DNA of 41,723 nucleotides from Clostridiales bacterium (GTDB lineage Bacteria; Bacillota; Clostridia; Christensenellales; Aristaeellaceae): positions 1 to 41,723 of the forward strand of contig SFFC01000006.1 of the NCBI GenBank assembly GCA_004556985.1, in the 5' to 3' direction. Position 1 is the first letter of the stretch. Every line of letters begins with the position of its first letter. Shown piece by piece: positions 1 through 6,780 of this stretch. Made by a program: the position numbers and the translations under genes. Below the pieces are notes generated by a model. The model did not search any database. It had not been told where the DNA came from and saw nothing but the letters and a program-made list of their open reading frames with translations.

Positions 1-1
1 G

Positions 2-1564
2 GAAATCGAGACCTTTGAGCCCGAGGAATACTGGCATGTGTCCGCCGAGCTGGAGGCCTGCGGCCAGAAGCTGACCGCCAGGCTGCATGCGCTCGACGGC
101 ACGCGCGTGGCCATCGCCAGCGGCGAGGCGGCCGAGGCGGCGAAGGCGCGCATTTTGCAGGGCGGCTTTTCGATCGCCAGCGTGAAGCGCGGCGAGCGCC
201 GCAAGCATCCCGCGCCGCCGTTTACGACCTCCAACCTGCAGCAGGAGGCGAGCCGCAAGCTCGGCTTTACGACGGCCAAGACGATGCAGATTGCCCAGCA
301 GCTCTACGAGGGCGTCGACATCGAGGGCCGGGGCACGCTGGGCCTGATCTCCTACATCCGTACCGACAGCGTCCGCCTCTCCGAGGAGGCCGTCGAGGCT
401 GTCCGCGCGATGATCGGCGAGCGCTTCGGCGCGGACTATGTGCCGGAGAAGCCGGTCGTCTACAAGGGCCGCAAGAGCGCGCAGGACGCGCATGAGGCCA
501 TTCGCCCGACCAATCTCGCGCTGCGCCCGGAGGAGATCAAGGCGTCGCTCTCGCGCGACCAGTACAACCTGTACAGGCTGATCTACCTGCGCTTTGTCGC
601 CTGCCAGATGGCGGACGCCGTCTATGAGACGCAGCAGGTCGAGCTTTCCTCCGCCTCCGGCGCCGTGCTGCGCGCCAGCGGCGAGCACATGAAGTTCCCT
701 GGCTTCACCGCGATCTATGAGGAAGGGCGCGACGACGCCGCCGAGGAGGATGAGGTGCGCGGGACGCTGCTGGACGTGACCGAGGGCGCGCAGGCGAAGG
801 TGCTCTCCGCCGAGGGCACGCAGCATTTTACGCAGGCTCCGCCGCGCTACACCGAGGCTTCGCTCGTGCGCGCGCTGGAGGAAAAGGGCATCGGCAGGCC
901 GTCGACCTACGCGCCGACGATCTCCACGATCCTCGCGCGCGGCTACGTCATGCGCGAAAAGAAGCAGCTCTTCCCGACCGAGCTGGGCGTGATGATCACG
1001 GACATGATGAAGGAGTATTTTGCCGACATCGTCGACATCGCGTTCACCGCCGGCATGGAGGCGCAGCTTGACGAGGTCGAGGAGGGCAGCCTTGACTGGC
1101 GGCAGGTGCTCGCGGGCTTCTACGGCCCGTTTGAAAGGACGCTTCAAAACGCGGAGCAGAAGATCGAGAAGGTCGAGATCAAGGACGAGGTTTCCGACGT
1201 CGTCTGCGACAAGTGCGGCGCGATGATGGTCTACAAGCTCGGGCGCTTTGGCCGCTTCCTGGCCTGCCCGAATTTTCCGGAATGCCGCAACACGAAGGCG
1301 ATCCAGGTCGAGATCGAGGCGCCCTGCCCCAAGTGCGGCGGCAAGCTGCTGGAGAAGACCTCGCGCAAGGGCCGCAAGTTCTACGGCTGCGAGCGCTATC
1401 CGGAATGCGACTTTGTCTCCTGGGAGATGCCCGTGAAGGAAAAGTGCCCCAAGTGCGGCAGCTACATGGTCTTCAAGCGCGGCAAGAAGGAAAACTACTA
1501 TCTCTGCGCGAACGAGGCCTGCCGCGAGAAGGTTGCCGCGCCTGCGGTGGACGAGGAGGAATAA
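2..1564 (+). CDS. topA: DNA topoisomerase I, C-terminal part (5' end outside window)
   Basis: Type IA topoisomerase, which relaxes negatively supercoiled DNA through a transient 5'-phosphotyrosine link. The reading frame is open to the window edge, and the first residues (EIETFEPEEYW) already match the family, so the gene starts upstream; the ATG at 38 is internal. The catalytic tyrosine lies in LISYIRTDS near nt 353. The GIGRPSTYAPTI segment of the core is intact. The C-terminus carries three four-cysteine zinc ribbons, starting at CDKCG, CPKCGGK and CPKCGSY (nt 1207-1530), the usual DNA-binding tail of Firmicutes TopA. The gene heads the topA-trmFO-hslVU block known from Bacillus. A GC-rich imperfect hairpin follows the stop codon. 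Confidence 0.97.
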   Translation, partial: EIETFEPEEYWHVSAELEACGQKLTARLHALDGTRVAIASGEAAEAAKARILQGGFSIASVKRGERRKHPAPPFTTSNLQQEASRKLGFTTAKTMQIAQQLYEGVDIEGRGTLGLISYIRTDSVRLSEEAVEAVRAMIGERFGADYVPEKPVVYKGRKSAQDAHEAIRPTNLALRPEEIKASLSRDQYNLYRLIYLRFVACQMADAVYETQQVELSSASGAVLRASGEHMKFPGFTAIYEEGRDDAAEEDEVRGTLLDVTEGAQAKVLSAEGTQHFTQAPPRYTEASLVRALEEKGIGRPSTYAPTISTILARGYVMREKKQLFPTELGVMITDMMKEYFADIVDIAFTAGMEAQLDEVEEGSLDWRQVLAGFYGPFERTLQNAEQKIEKVEIKDEVSDVVCDKCGAMMVYKLGRFGRFLACPNFPECRNTKAIQVEIEAPCPKCGGKLLEKTSRKGRKFYGCERYPECDFVSWEMPVKEKCPKCGSYMVFKRGKKENYYLCANEACREKVAAPAVDEEE

Positions 1565-1627
1565 GCGCCGCCAGGCGGAAGGCCTGCCTGCAAAACGATC
1601 CTTAGTTGTGAATAAGGCAGAGCATCG

Positions 1628-1656
1628 GCCCGCTTCGCGCAGCGCGCGAGGCGGGC
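1628..1656 (+). terminator. GC-rich hairpin after topA
   Basis: GCCCGC plus CGCGC pairs with GCGCG plus GCGGGC around an AGC loop, with a TT/AG internal mismatch. There is no good T-tract after it (ATCGCTTTACA). It may therefore be a weak terminator or an mRNA 3'-end stabiliser rather than a canonical intrinsic terminator. Confidence 0.4.
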
Positions 1657-1661
1657 ATCGC

Positions 1662-1690
1662 TTTACACGCGGCGCAAAAGACGCTATAAT
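1662..1690 (+). promoter_or_regulatory. Sigma-A promoter for trmFO
   Basis: TTTACA (1662-1667) and TATAAT (1685-1690) are separated by exactly 17 bp, about 54 bp upstream of the trmFO start. This suggests trmFO can be transcribed independently of topA. Confidence 0.75.
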
Positions 1691-1743
1691 GAAACCGGCA
1701 AAAAACAGGCCGCGCGAAGACATGAGGCGCGGCGGGAGGAAGC

Positions 1744-3072
1744 ATGAGACAGGCAACCGTGATCGGCGCGGGGCTGGCCGGATGCGAGGCTGCATGGCAG
1801 CTCGCCGTCCGCGGCATCCCTGTGACGCTGATCGAGATGAAACCGGAAAAATTCACGCCCGCCCATCACAGCGCGGGCTTTGCGGAGCTCGTCTGCTCCA
1901 ATTCGCTGCGCAGCGACCAGCTGACCAACGCGGTCGGCCTGCTCAAGGAGGAGATGCGCCAGCTCGGCAGCCTGATCATGCGCTGCGCGGACGGGACGCG
2001 CGTTCCGGCGGGCGGCGCGCTGGCCGTCGACCGGGAGGCATTTTCCCAAAAGGTGACCGCGGCGATGGAGGCGCATCCGCTGATCACGGTCGAGCGCCGC
2101 GAGGTGACGCAGCTGCCGCAGGAGGACGCTGTTGTGGCGACGGGCCCGCTGACCAGCGACGCCCTCGCCCAGGAAATCGCCGCGCTGCCGGGGCTTGAGA
2201 CGCTCAACTTCTACGACGCGGCCGCGCCGATCGTCTCCGGCGAAACGCTTGACATGAGCCGGGTGTTCCGTCAGGGGCGCTACGGGCGCGGGGACGATTA
2301 CCTCAACTGCCCGATGAACCGCGAGGAATACGAGGCCTTCTATCAGGCGCTGCTCACGGCCGAAAAGGCGGAGGTGCATGGCTTCGACGGCTCGCAGGTC
2401 TTCGAGGGCTGCATGCCCATCGAGGTCATGGCCTCGCGCGGCGAGATGGTCATGGCGTTTGGGCCGATGAAGCCCGTCGGGCTGACCGATCCCAGGACGG
2501 GCCGCGAGCCCTACGCCGCCGTGCAGCTGCGCGCGGAGAACCGGGAGGGGACGATGTTCAATCTCGTCGGCTTCCAGACGCGGCTCAAGTGGGGCGAGCA
2601 GAAGCGCGTCTTCTCGATGATCCCCGGGCTTGAGCACGCGGAGTTCCTCCGCTACGGCGTGATGCACAGGAATACCTTCCTGCATTCCCCGGGCTTCCTC
2701 GATCAAACCTATCAGATGATCGCGCGGCCCGGGCTGTATTTCGCCGGGCAGATGACCGGCGTGGAGGGCTATGTCGAGAGCGCGTCGAGCGGCATGGTCG
2801 CGGGCATCTCGCTGGCGCGCCGGTTGCTTGAGCTGCCGCCGGTCGATTTCACGCGCAGGACGGCCATCGGCGCGCTGGCGCATCATGTCAGCGGGGCGAC
2901 GGGCGATTTCCAGCCGATGAACGCCAACTTCGGGCTGATCGAGCCGTATGAAAAGCGCATCCGCAACAAGCAGGAGCGCTATGGCGCGATTGCCGCGCGG
3001 GCGCTTGACACCATCGAGGCGCTGCGCAGCAACCCGCTCGCCTGCGATTTTGACGCGGGGCTGCCGGGCTGA
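1744..3072 (+). CDS. trmFO: Methylenetetrahydrofolate-tRNA-(uracil-54-C5)-methyltransferase
   Basis: Folate- and FAD-dependent enzyme that makes ribothymidine at position 54 of the tRNA T-loop, used by most Firmicutes instead of SAM-dependent TrmA. The 442-aa length is normal. The N-terminus has the dinucleotide-binding fingerprint VIGAGLAGCEAA, followed by the family hallmark CSNSLRSDQLTNAVGLLKEE. The C-terminal part contains QMTGVEGYVESASSG and MNANFGLI, typical of the GidA/TrmFO superfamily. The ATG is preceded by GGCGGGAGGA. It lies between topA and hslV, as in Bacillus, but the recombinase xerC (codV) that normally follows is missing. Its own promoter sits in the gap upstream. Confidence 0.96.
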   Translation: MRQATVIGAGLAGCEAAWQLAVRGIPVTLIEMKPEKFTPAHHSAGFAELVCSNSLRSDQLTNAVGLLKEEMRQLGSLIMRCADGTRVPAGGALAVDREAFSQKVTAAMEAHPLITVERREVTQLPQEDAVVATGPLTSDALAQEIAALPGLETLNFYDAAAPIVSGETLDMSRVFRQGRYGRGDDYLNCPMNREEYEAFYQALLTAEKAEVHGFDGSQVFEGCMPIEVMASRGEMVMAFGPMKPVGLTDPRTGREPYAAVQLRAENREGTMFNLVGFQTRLKWGEQKRVFSMIPGLEHAEFLRYGVMHRNTFLHSPGFLDQTYQMIARPGLYFAGQMTGVEGYVESASSGMVAGISLARRLLELPPVDFTRRTAIGALAHHVSGATGDFQPMNANFGLIEPYEKRIRNKQERYGAIAARALDTIEALRSNPLACDFDAGLPG

Positions 3073-3088
3073 CCCATTGCAACAGGCC

Positions 3089-3117
3089 TGCACAAGGGCC
3101 AAAGGGCATGTTATAAT
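3089..3117 (+). promoter_or_regulatory. Probable promoter for hslVU
   Basis: TATAAT (3112-3117) lies 45 bp before hslV. With a 17-bp spacer the -35 hexamer is TGCACA (3089-3094), a 4/6 match. The -10 box is convincing and the -35 box is weak. Confidence 0.55.
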
Positions 3118-3161
3118 ACCGATACGGGGCGCTGTCTGCGCCCCGGGGACGGAGGGATACC

Positions 3162-3695
3162 ATGACACTCAAGGGCACAACGATCTGTGCCGTTTTAAAG
3201 GACGGAAAGATTGCCGTCGCGGGAGACGGACAGGTGACGATGGGCGAAAGCACCATCTTCAAGGCGACGGCGCACAAGGTCCGCCGCATCTACGGCGGCA
3301 AGGTCGTCACGGGCTTTGCCGGCACGGTTTCCGACGCCTTTGCGCTCAGCGAGCGCTTCGAGGCGAAGCTGGAGCAGTACAGCGGGAACCTCGAACGCGC
3401 GGCGGTCGAGCTGGCGCAGGAGTGGCGCGCGGACAAGGCGATGCGCAAGCTCGAGGCGATGCTCATCGTCGCCAGCGGCGAGACGCTGATGATCCTCTCG
3501 GGCACGGGCGAGGTCATCGTCCCGGACGACGGCGTCGCGGCGGTCGGCTCGGGCGGCAACTACGCGATGGCGGCGGCGCGCGCGCTCAGAGAGAACACCG
3601 ATCTCTCCGCGCATGAGATCGCGGAAAAGGCGCTGCATATCGCCGCAGACATCTGCGTGTTCACCAACCACAACGTGATCGTCGAGGACGCATAA
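3162..3695 (+). CDS. hslV: ATP-dependent protease peptidase subunit HslV (ClpQ)
   Basis: Threonine protease subunit of the cytoplasmic HslVU (ClpQY) proteasome-like complex. The 177-aa protein closely follows Bacillus ClpQ. A five-residue propeptide (MTLKG) precedes TTI, so the mature N-terminal nucleophile is expected to be Thr6 after processing. Conserved stretches include VAGDGQVTMG, KVVTGFAGTVSDAFAL, RKLEAMLIV and GSGGNYAMAAARAL. The gene is followed after only 24 bp by hslU, its ATPase partner, so the two are almost certainly co-transcribed. The upstream neighbour is trmFO. Confidence 0.97.
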   Translation: MTLKGTTICAVLKDGKIAVAGDGQVTMGESTIFKATAHKVRRIYGGKVVTGFAGTVSDAFALSERFEAKLEQYSGNLERAAVELAQEWRADKAMRKLEAMLIVASGETLMILSGTGEVIVPDDGVAAVGSGGNYAMAAARALRENTDLSAHEIAEKALHIAADICVFTNHNVIVEDA

Positions 3696-3719
3696 GCGCC
3701 TGGCGCAAAGAGGTAAGCT

Positions 3720-5075
3720 ATGGAACTGACACCCAAACAGGTCGTGCGCGAGCTCGACCGTTACATCATCGGCCAGGACGAGGCCAAGCGCGCGGTCGCC
3801 GTGGCGCTGCGCAACCGCTACCGCCGCAGCCGCCTGCCGGAGGAGATCCGCGAGGAGATCGTCCCCAAGAACATCCTGATGGTCGGCCCGACCGGCGTGG
3901 GCAAGACGGAGATCGCGCGCCGGCTGGCGAAGCTGGTGGACGCGCCGTTTGTCAAGGTCGAGGCGACGAAATTCACCGAGGTCGGCTATGTCGGCCGCGA
4001 CGTGGAGAGCATCATCCGCGATCTCGTCGAGGCGAGCGTGCGCATTTGCAAGGAGCAGGCCAGCCAGAAGGTCAAGGCGCGCGCGACCGTGTTGGCGGAG
4101 GATCGCATTGTCGATTTGATTCTGCATCCGAACCGCAAGCCGGCCAACCCGATCGACGTGCTGCTGGGCAACAAGCCCAAGGAGCCGGCGGTGCCCGAGG
4201 GCGAGCGCCAGCAGATCGCCCGGCGCGCGCAGGAGCTGCGCGGGCAGCTCATGCGCGGCGAGCTGGAGGATCTGGAGGTCGAGATCGAGGTCGAGGACGC
4301 GCCCAAGGACGTCGAGATCAACGGCGCGAGCGTCAACATCGGCTCCGTGATGGGCGACATGCTGCCCAAGAAGACGAAGATGCGCCGCATGAAGGTCTGC
4401 GACGCGCGCCGCGTGCTCGTCGCCGAGGAGGAGAGCAAGCTCATCGACATGGACGCCGTGACCGAGGAGGCCATCCGCCGCGCGGAGCAGGACGGCATCG
4501 TCTTCATCGACGAGATCGACAAGGTCGCCGGGCGCGCCGCCAACGGCCCGGATGTCAGCCGCGAGGGCGTGCAGCGGGATATTCTGCCCATCGTCGAGGG
4601 CAGTACGGTCAACACGAAATACGGCGTGGTCAGGACGGACTACATGCTCTTCATCGCGGCGGGCGCCTTCCACGTCGCCAAGGTGACGGACCTGATTCCC
4701 GAGCTGCAGGGCCGCTTCCCCGTGCGCGTGAACCTCAAGCCGCTGACGCGGGAGGACTTTAAGGCCATCCTTGGCAAGACGGACAACGCACTCACGCGCC
4801 AGTACGAGGCGCTGCTCGCGGTCGACCATGTACACCTGCACTTTGAGGATTCGGCGCTTGACGCGCTGGCCGAGGCGGCCGAGCAGGCCAACGAGACGGG
4901 CGAGGATATCGGCGCGCGCCGGCTGCACACGCTCTTTGAGCAGATGCTTGAGGATATCTCCTTCAACGCGGGCGGCGACATGCCGGACGTGGACGTCGTC
5001 ATCAACGGCGAATATGTGCGCGAGCACTTGGGCGGCGACACCAAAAAGGCCGATATGAAGCGGTACATCCTGTAA
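3720..5075 (+). CDS. hslU: ATP-dependent protease ATPase subunit HslU (ClpY)
   Basis: AAA+ unfoldase that feeds substrates into HslV. At 451 aa it is full length. Walker A is GPTGVGKT (residues 56-63) and Walker B is VFIDEID near residues 261-267. The I-domain, which receives substrates, lies between them and includes a charged stretch (LEDLEVEIEVED). The sensor region LIPELQGRFPVRV is present. The protein ends in RYIL, the C-terminal tail that in this family inserts into HslV pockets to activate it. In Bacillus codY follows; here the next gene is an unrelated glycosyltransferase, and codY is not seen in the window. Confidence 0.97.
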   Translation: MELTPKQVVRELDRYIIGQDEAKRAVAVALRNRYRRSRLPEEIREEIVPKNILMVGPTGVGKTEIARRLAKLVDAPFVKVEATKFTEVGYVGRDVESIIRDLVEASVRICKEQASQKVKARATVLAEDRIVDLILHPNRKPANPIDVLLGNKPKEPAVPEGERQQIARRAQELRGQLMRGELEDLEVEIEVEDAPKDVEINGASVNIGSVMGDMLPKKTKMRRMKVCDARRVLVAEEESKLIDMDAVTEEAIRRAEQDGIVFIDEIDKVAGRAANGPDVSREGVQRDILPIVEGSTVNTKYGVVRTDYMLFIAAGAFHVAKVTDLIPELQGRFPVRVNLKPLTREDFKAILGKTDNALTRQYEALLAVDHVHLHFEDSALDALAEAAEQANETGEDIGARRLHTLFEQMLEDISFNAGGDMPDVDVVINGEYVREHLGGDTKKADMKRYIL

Positions 5076-5126
5076 GACAGGCTTCATTGCGAAATACTTT
5101 CACAGGCGCGAAGCGAAGAAGGGAGT

Positions 5127-5225
5127 CTGAGGGATGAAGTCCCTCAGGCAGGTTTGGGCGGCAGCCCAACGTTTCCCATAAAATCAGAAAAAAGCATAGT
5201 TTCAGAGCAGACCGCGCAGCGGTCT
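5127..5225 (+). repeat. Three short hairpins between hslU and the glycosyltransferase gene
   Basis: The 234-bp gap holds three perfect small inverted repeats. CTGAGGGA/TCCCTCAG occupies 5127-5147, TTGGGC/GCCCAA occupies 5154-5169, and AGACCGC/GCGGTCT occupies 5209-5225. The first two together may end the hslVU transcript, although only GTTT follows. No gene was recognised in this gap. Confidence 0.45.
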
Positions 5226-5309
5226 ACGATTGAAACGGGTTCGATTCGCAAAAGAAGGATTCAGCAGAAGAAGAACATCGGACACCGCGCGAGGGGAGCG
5301 TGAAACAAC

Positions 5310-6167
5310 GTGCAGGCGATGATCATCACGGCGTACAGGGACTACGAGGGGCTCTCCCGGATGCTGGGCGCGCTCAGCCGCCATGCGCTGTGCTTCGTGC
5401 ATATCGACCGCAAGAGCGATATCACGCAGGCGCAGACGGACCGCCTCGACGCGATGGAAAACGTGCGCGCGATTCGCCGCTACAGGGTCAACTGGGGCAG
5501 CGTGTATCACCTGCATGCGCTGCTCGACCTCTGCTGCATGGCGCTTGAGGATCCGCGCGTGACGCATCTGCACCTGATCTCGGCGCAGGATTTCCCCTGC
5601 GTCAGCGCGGAGGCGTTTGAGCGGCGCTTTGAGGGCGATACGCGCATCCACATGCAGAGCCTGCGCACGGCGGACTACCCCGAGCTCGCCCACCGCTATG
5701 AGCATTTCCATTTCATGCACTGGCTCAACTACCGCGATATGGGGGAGCGCGCGCAGAACTGGGTCGGGCGCATCGACCGCTGGCAGGACGCGCTGCATGT
5801 CCGGCGCAGGCTCAGCGTGCCGCGCAAGGGCCTCGTCTGGCTGAGCCTGCCCAGGGAGGCCGCGGAGCATGCCGTTCTCGCGCCCCCAAACAGGCGCCTG
5901 CTGCGAAAGCTCCGATTTACCTATATCCCTGAGGAATTCTATTTCCAAAATGCCTTTGCGGGTACGCCGTGGGAGGGAAAGATCACGGGCGACGCGCTGC
6001 GCTTTTCCATCTGGGATGAGCCGCAGCGCGGCACGCCGGCGCTGCTTGATGCGCGCGATCTGCCCGCGATCGATGCGTCGGGCTGCGTGTTCGCGCGCAA
6101 GGTCGAGGCAGGATCGGCGCTGTATGAGCAGCTGGAGAGGCGGTGGCTGGGGACAGCCGCTTCCTAA
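5310..6167 (+). CDS. GT14-family (core-2/I-branching enzyme-like) glycosyltransferase
   Basis: Predicted glycosyltransferase of 285 aa related to the beta-1,6-N-acetylglucosaminyltransferase family (CAZy GT14). Recognisable features are the N-terminal strand MIITAYRDYEGLSRML, the FVHIDRKSD segment, the W-G-S pattern in RVNWGSVYHLHALLDL, and THLHLISAQDFPC, which corresponds to the family's conserved L-S-G-x-D-x-P motif. No signal peptide or membrane segment is visible, so a cytoplasmic role in making a surface glycan is likely. The acceptor and donor cannot be read from sequence. I chose the GTG at 5310 because GAGGGGAG lies 11 bp upstream; the ATG at 5319 is possible. It stands alone between hslU and the valine T-box. 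Confidence 0.8.
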   Translation: MQAMIITAYRDYEGLSRMLGALSRHALCFVHIDRKSDITQAQTDRLDAMENVRAIRRYRVNWGSVYHLHALLDLCCMALEDPRVTHLHLISAQDFPCVSAEAFERRFEGDTRIHMQSLRTADYPELAHRYEHFHFMHWLNYRDMGERAQNWVGRIDRWQDALHVRRRLSVPRKGLVWLSLPREAAEHAVLAPPNRRLLRKLRFTYIPEEFYFQNAFAGTPWEGKITGDALRFSIWDEPQRGTPALLDARDLPAIDASGCVFARKVEAGSALYEQLERRWLGTAAS

Positions 6168-6178
6168 GAGAAACCCCA

Positions 6179-6207
6179 TTGACAACCGCACAAAACCGCG
6201 ATATAAT
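6179..6207 (+). promoter_or_regulatory. Consensus sigma-A promoter of the valS T-box operon
   Basis: TTGACA (6179-6184) and TATAAT (6202-6207) with a 17-bp spacer match the consensus perfectly. Transcription would start near 6214. A strong promoter fits a system regulated by T-box attenuation. Confidence 0.9.
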
Positions 6208-6213
6208 CACAAT

Positions 6214-6456
6214 ACATATCGGCTTCCCGTTGAAAAAGAGGAGTACGCGCGCATCCCCATCAGAGAGGGCGGTTCGTCGGCTGAAAGGCCGCCCGGGCAG
6301 GAGACGCGCGGAAGGTCGCTTTGGAGGGCGCAGGGGTAGCAACCTGCGCGGGCGCGCCCGATACAGCGCAAAGAGGCGTCCGCCTTTGGGCGGACGTGAA
6401 TCAAGGTGGTACCACGCAAGCGCTCTTGCGTCCTTCGGGACGGGAGCGCTTGTTTT
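6214..6456 (+). promoter_or_regulatory. T-box riboswitch (tRNA-Val type)
   Basis: Leader RNA that senses uncharged tRNA and controls transcription by antitermination. Stem I features are visible: an AGTA motif (6242-6245), the CAGAGAGGG apical element near 6261, GGCTGAAAGGCC, and a specifier strand GGAAGGTCGC. GTC (6315-6317) is the likely valine specifier, followed by the usual purine and C. The T-box core AAGGTGGTACCACGC starts at 6403. The competing terminator is AAGCGCTC/GAGCGCTT (6418-6451), with an inner CGTCC-TTCG-GGACG hairpin, and is followed by GTTTT. The first downstream aminoacylation gene is valS, which agrees with a Val codon. Confidence 0.93.
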
Positions 6457-6475
6457 ATGCAAAGAGATCTCTCGG

Positions 6476-6507
6476 GCGCAGCGCTGCTCTTGAGTGCAGC
6501 GCTGCGC
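6476..6507 (+). repeat. Perfect 12-bp hairpin downstream of the T-box terminator
   Basis: GCGCAGCGCTGC (6476-6487) and GCAGCGCTGCGC (6496-6507) form a perfect stem with an 8-nt loop. It lies in the readthrough transcript between the T-box terminator and the small membrane protein gene. There is no T-tract, so it is not an ordinary terminator. An mRNA processing or stabilising role is possible. Confidence 0.6.
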
Positions 6508-6571
6508 AAGGAAAGGCCCTTTGCCGGAAACGCAGCCGGCTCCCTGCCGGTTTGTCAGGAGGAGGATGACG

Positions 6572-6739
6572 ATGAATCTGAGCGTGGAGATGATCCCGGG
6601 CATCTGCGTGCTGCTCTGCGGTGCAGCGACGGTCTATTTTTCCAAATGGCTGTGCCGCAAGCCGCAGAATCTGCCGCAGGTCAAGCTGCTGGGCACGGGA
6701 ATCGCGATCATCGGCGCGATTCTGATCTTCCTGCCCTGA
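6572..6739 (+). CDS. Small two-helix membrane protein of unknown function
   Basis: A 55-aa open frame starts at the second ATG of ATGACGATG, with AGGAGGAGG about 7 bp upstream. Residues about 7-26 (IPGICVLLCGAATVYFSKWL) form one hydrophobic helix. A short basic loop with RKPQNLPQVK follows, then a second helix, LLGTGIAIIGAILIFL, that runs to the C-terminus. I do not recognise the family. It lies between the valine T-box and valS, only 41 bp before valS, so it should be made under the same tRNA-Val control. Its strong ribosome binding site and conserved-looking helices argue that it is real. Confidence 0.7.
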   Translation: MNLSVEMIPGICVLLCGAATVYFSKWLCRKPQNLPQVKLLGTGIAIIGAILIFLP

Positions 6740-6780
6740 GACAGCATCGTCAGCAAAAGCGGAACGGACGCAGAAAGGAC

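Noticed and set aside
3195..5087. A 630-codon open frame antisense to hslVU
   Set aside because: Shadow of two strongly conserved genes; no start signal or domain.
5134..5181. A 15-codon mini-frame (ATG in a hairpin after hslU) as a leader peptide
   Set aside because: The start codon is buried in the hairpin loop, the frame has no regulatory codon run, and no regulated gene with a matching leader follows.
6314..6316. GGT (Gly) as the specifier of the first T-box
   Set aside because: Reading GAA-GGT would give a glycine codon, but the downstream synthetase is ValRS. The second T-box in this window has AAG before its specifier, so the register with GTC followed by GC is favoured.
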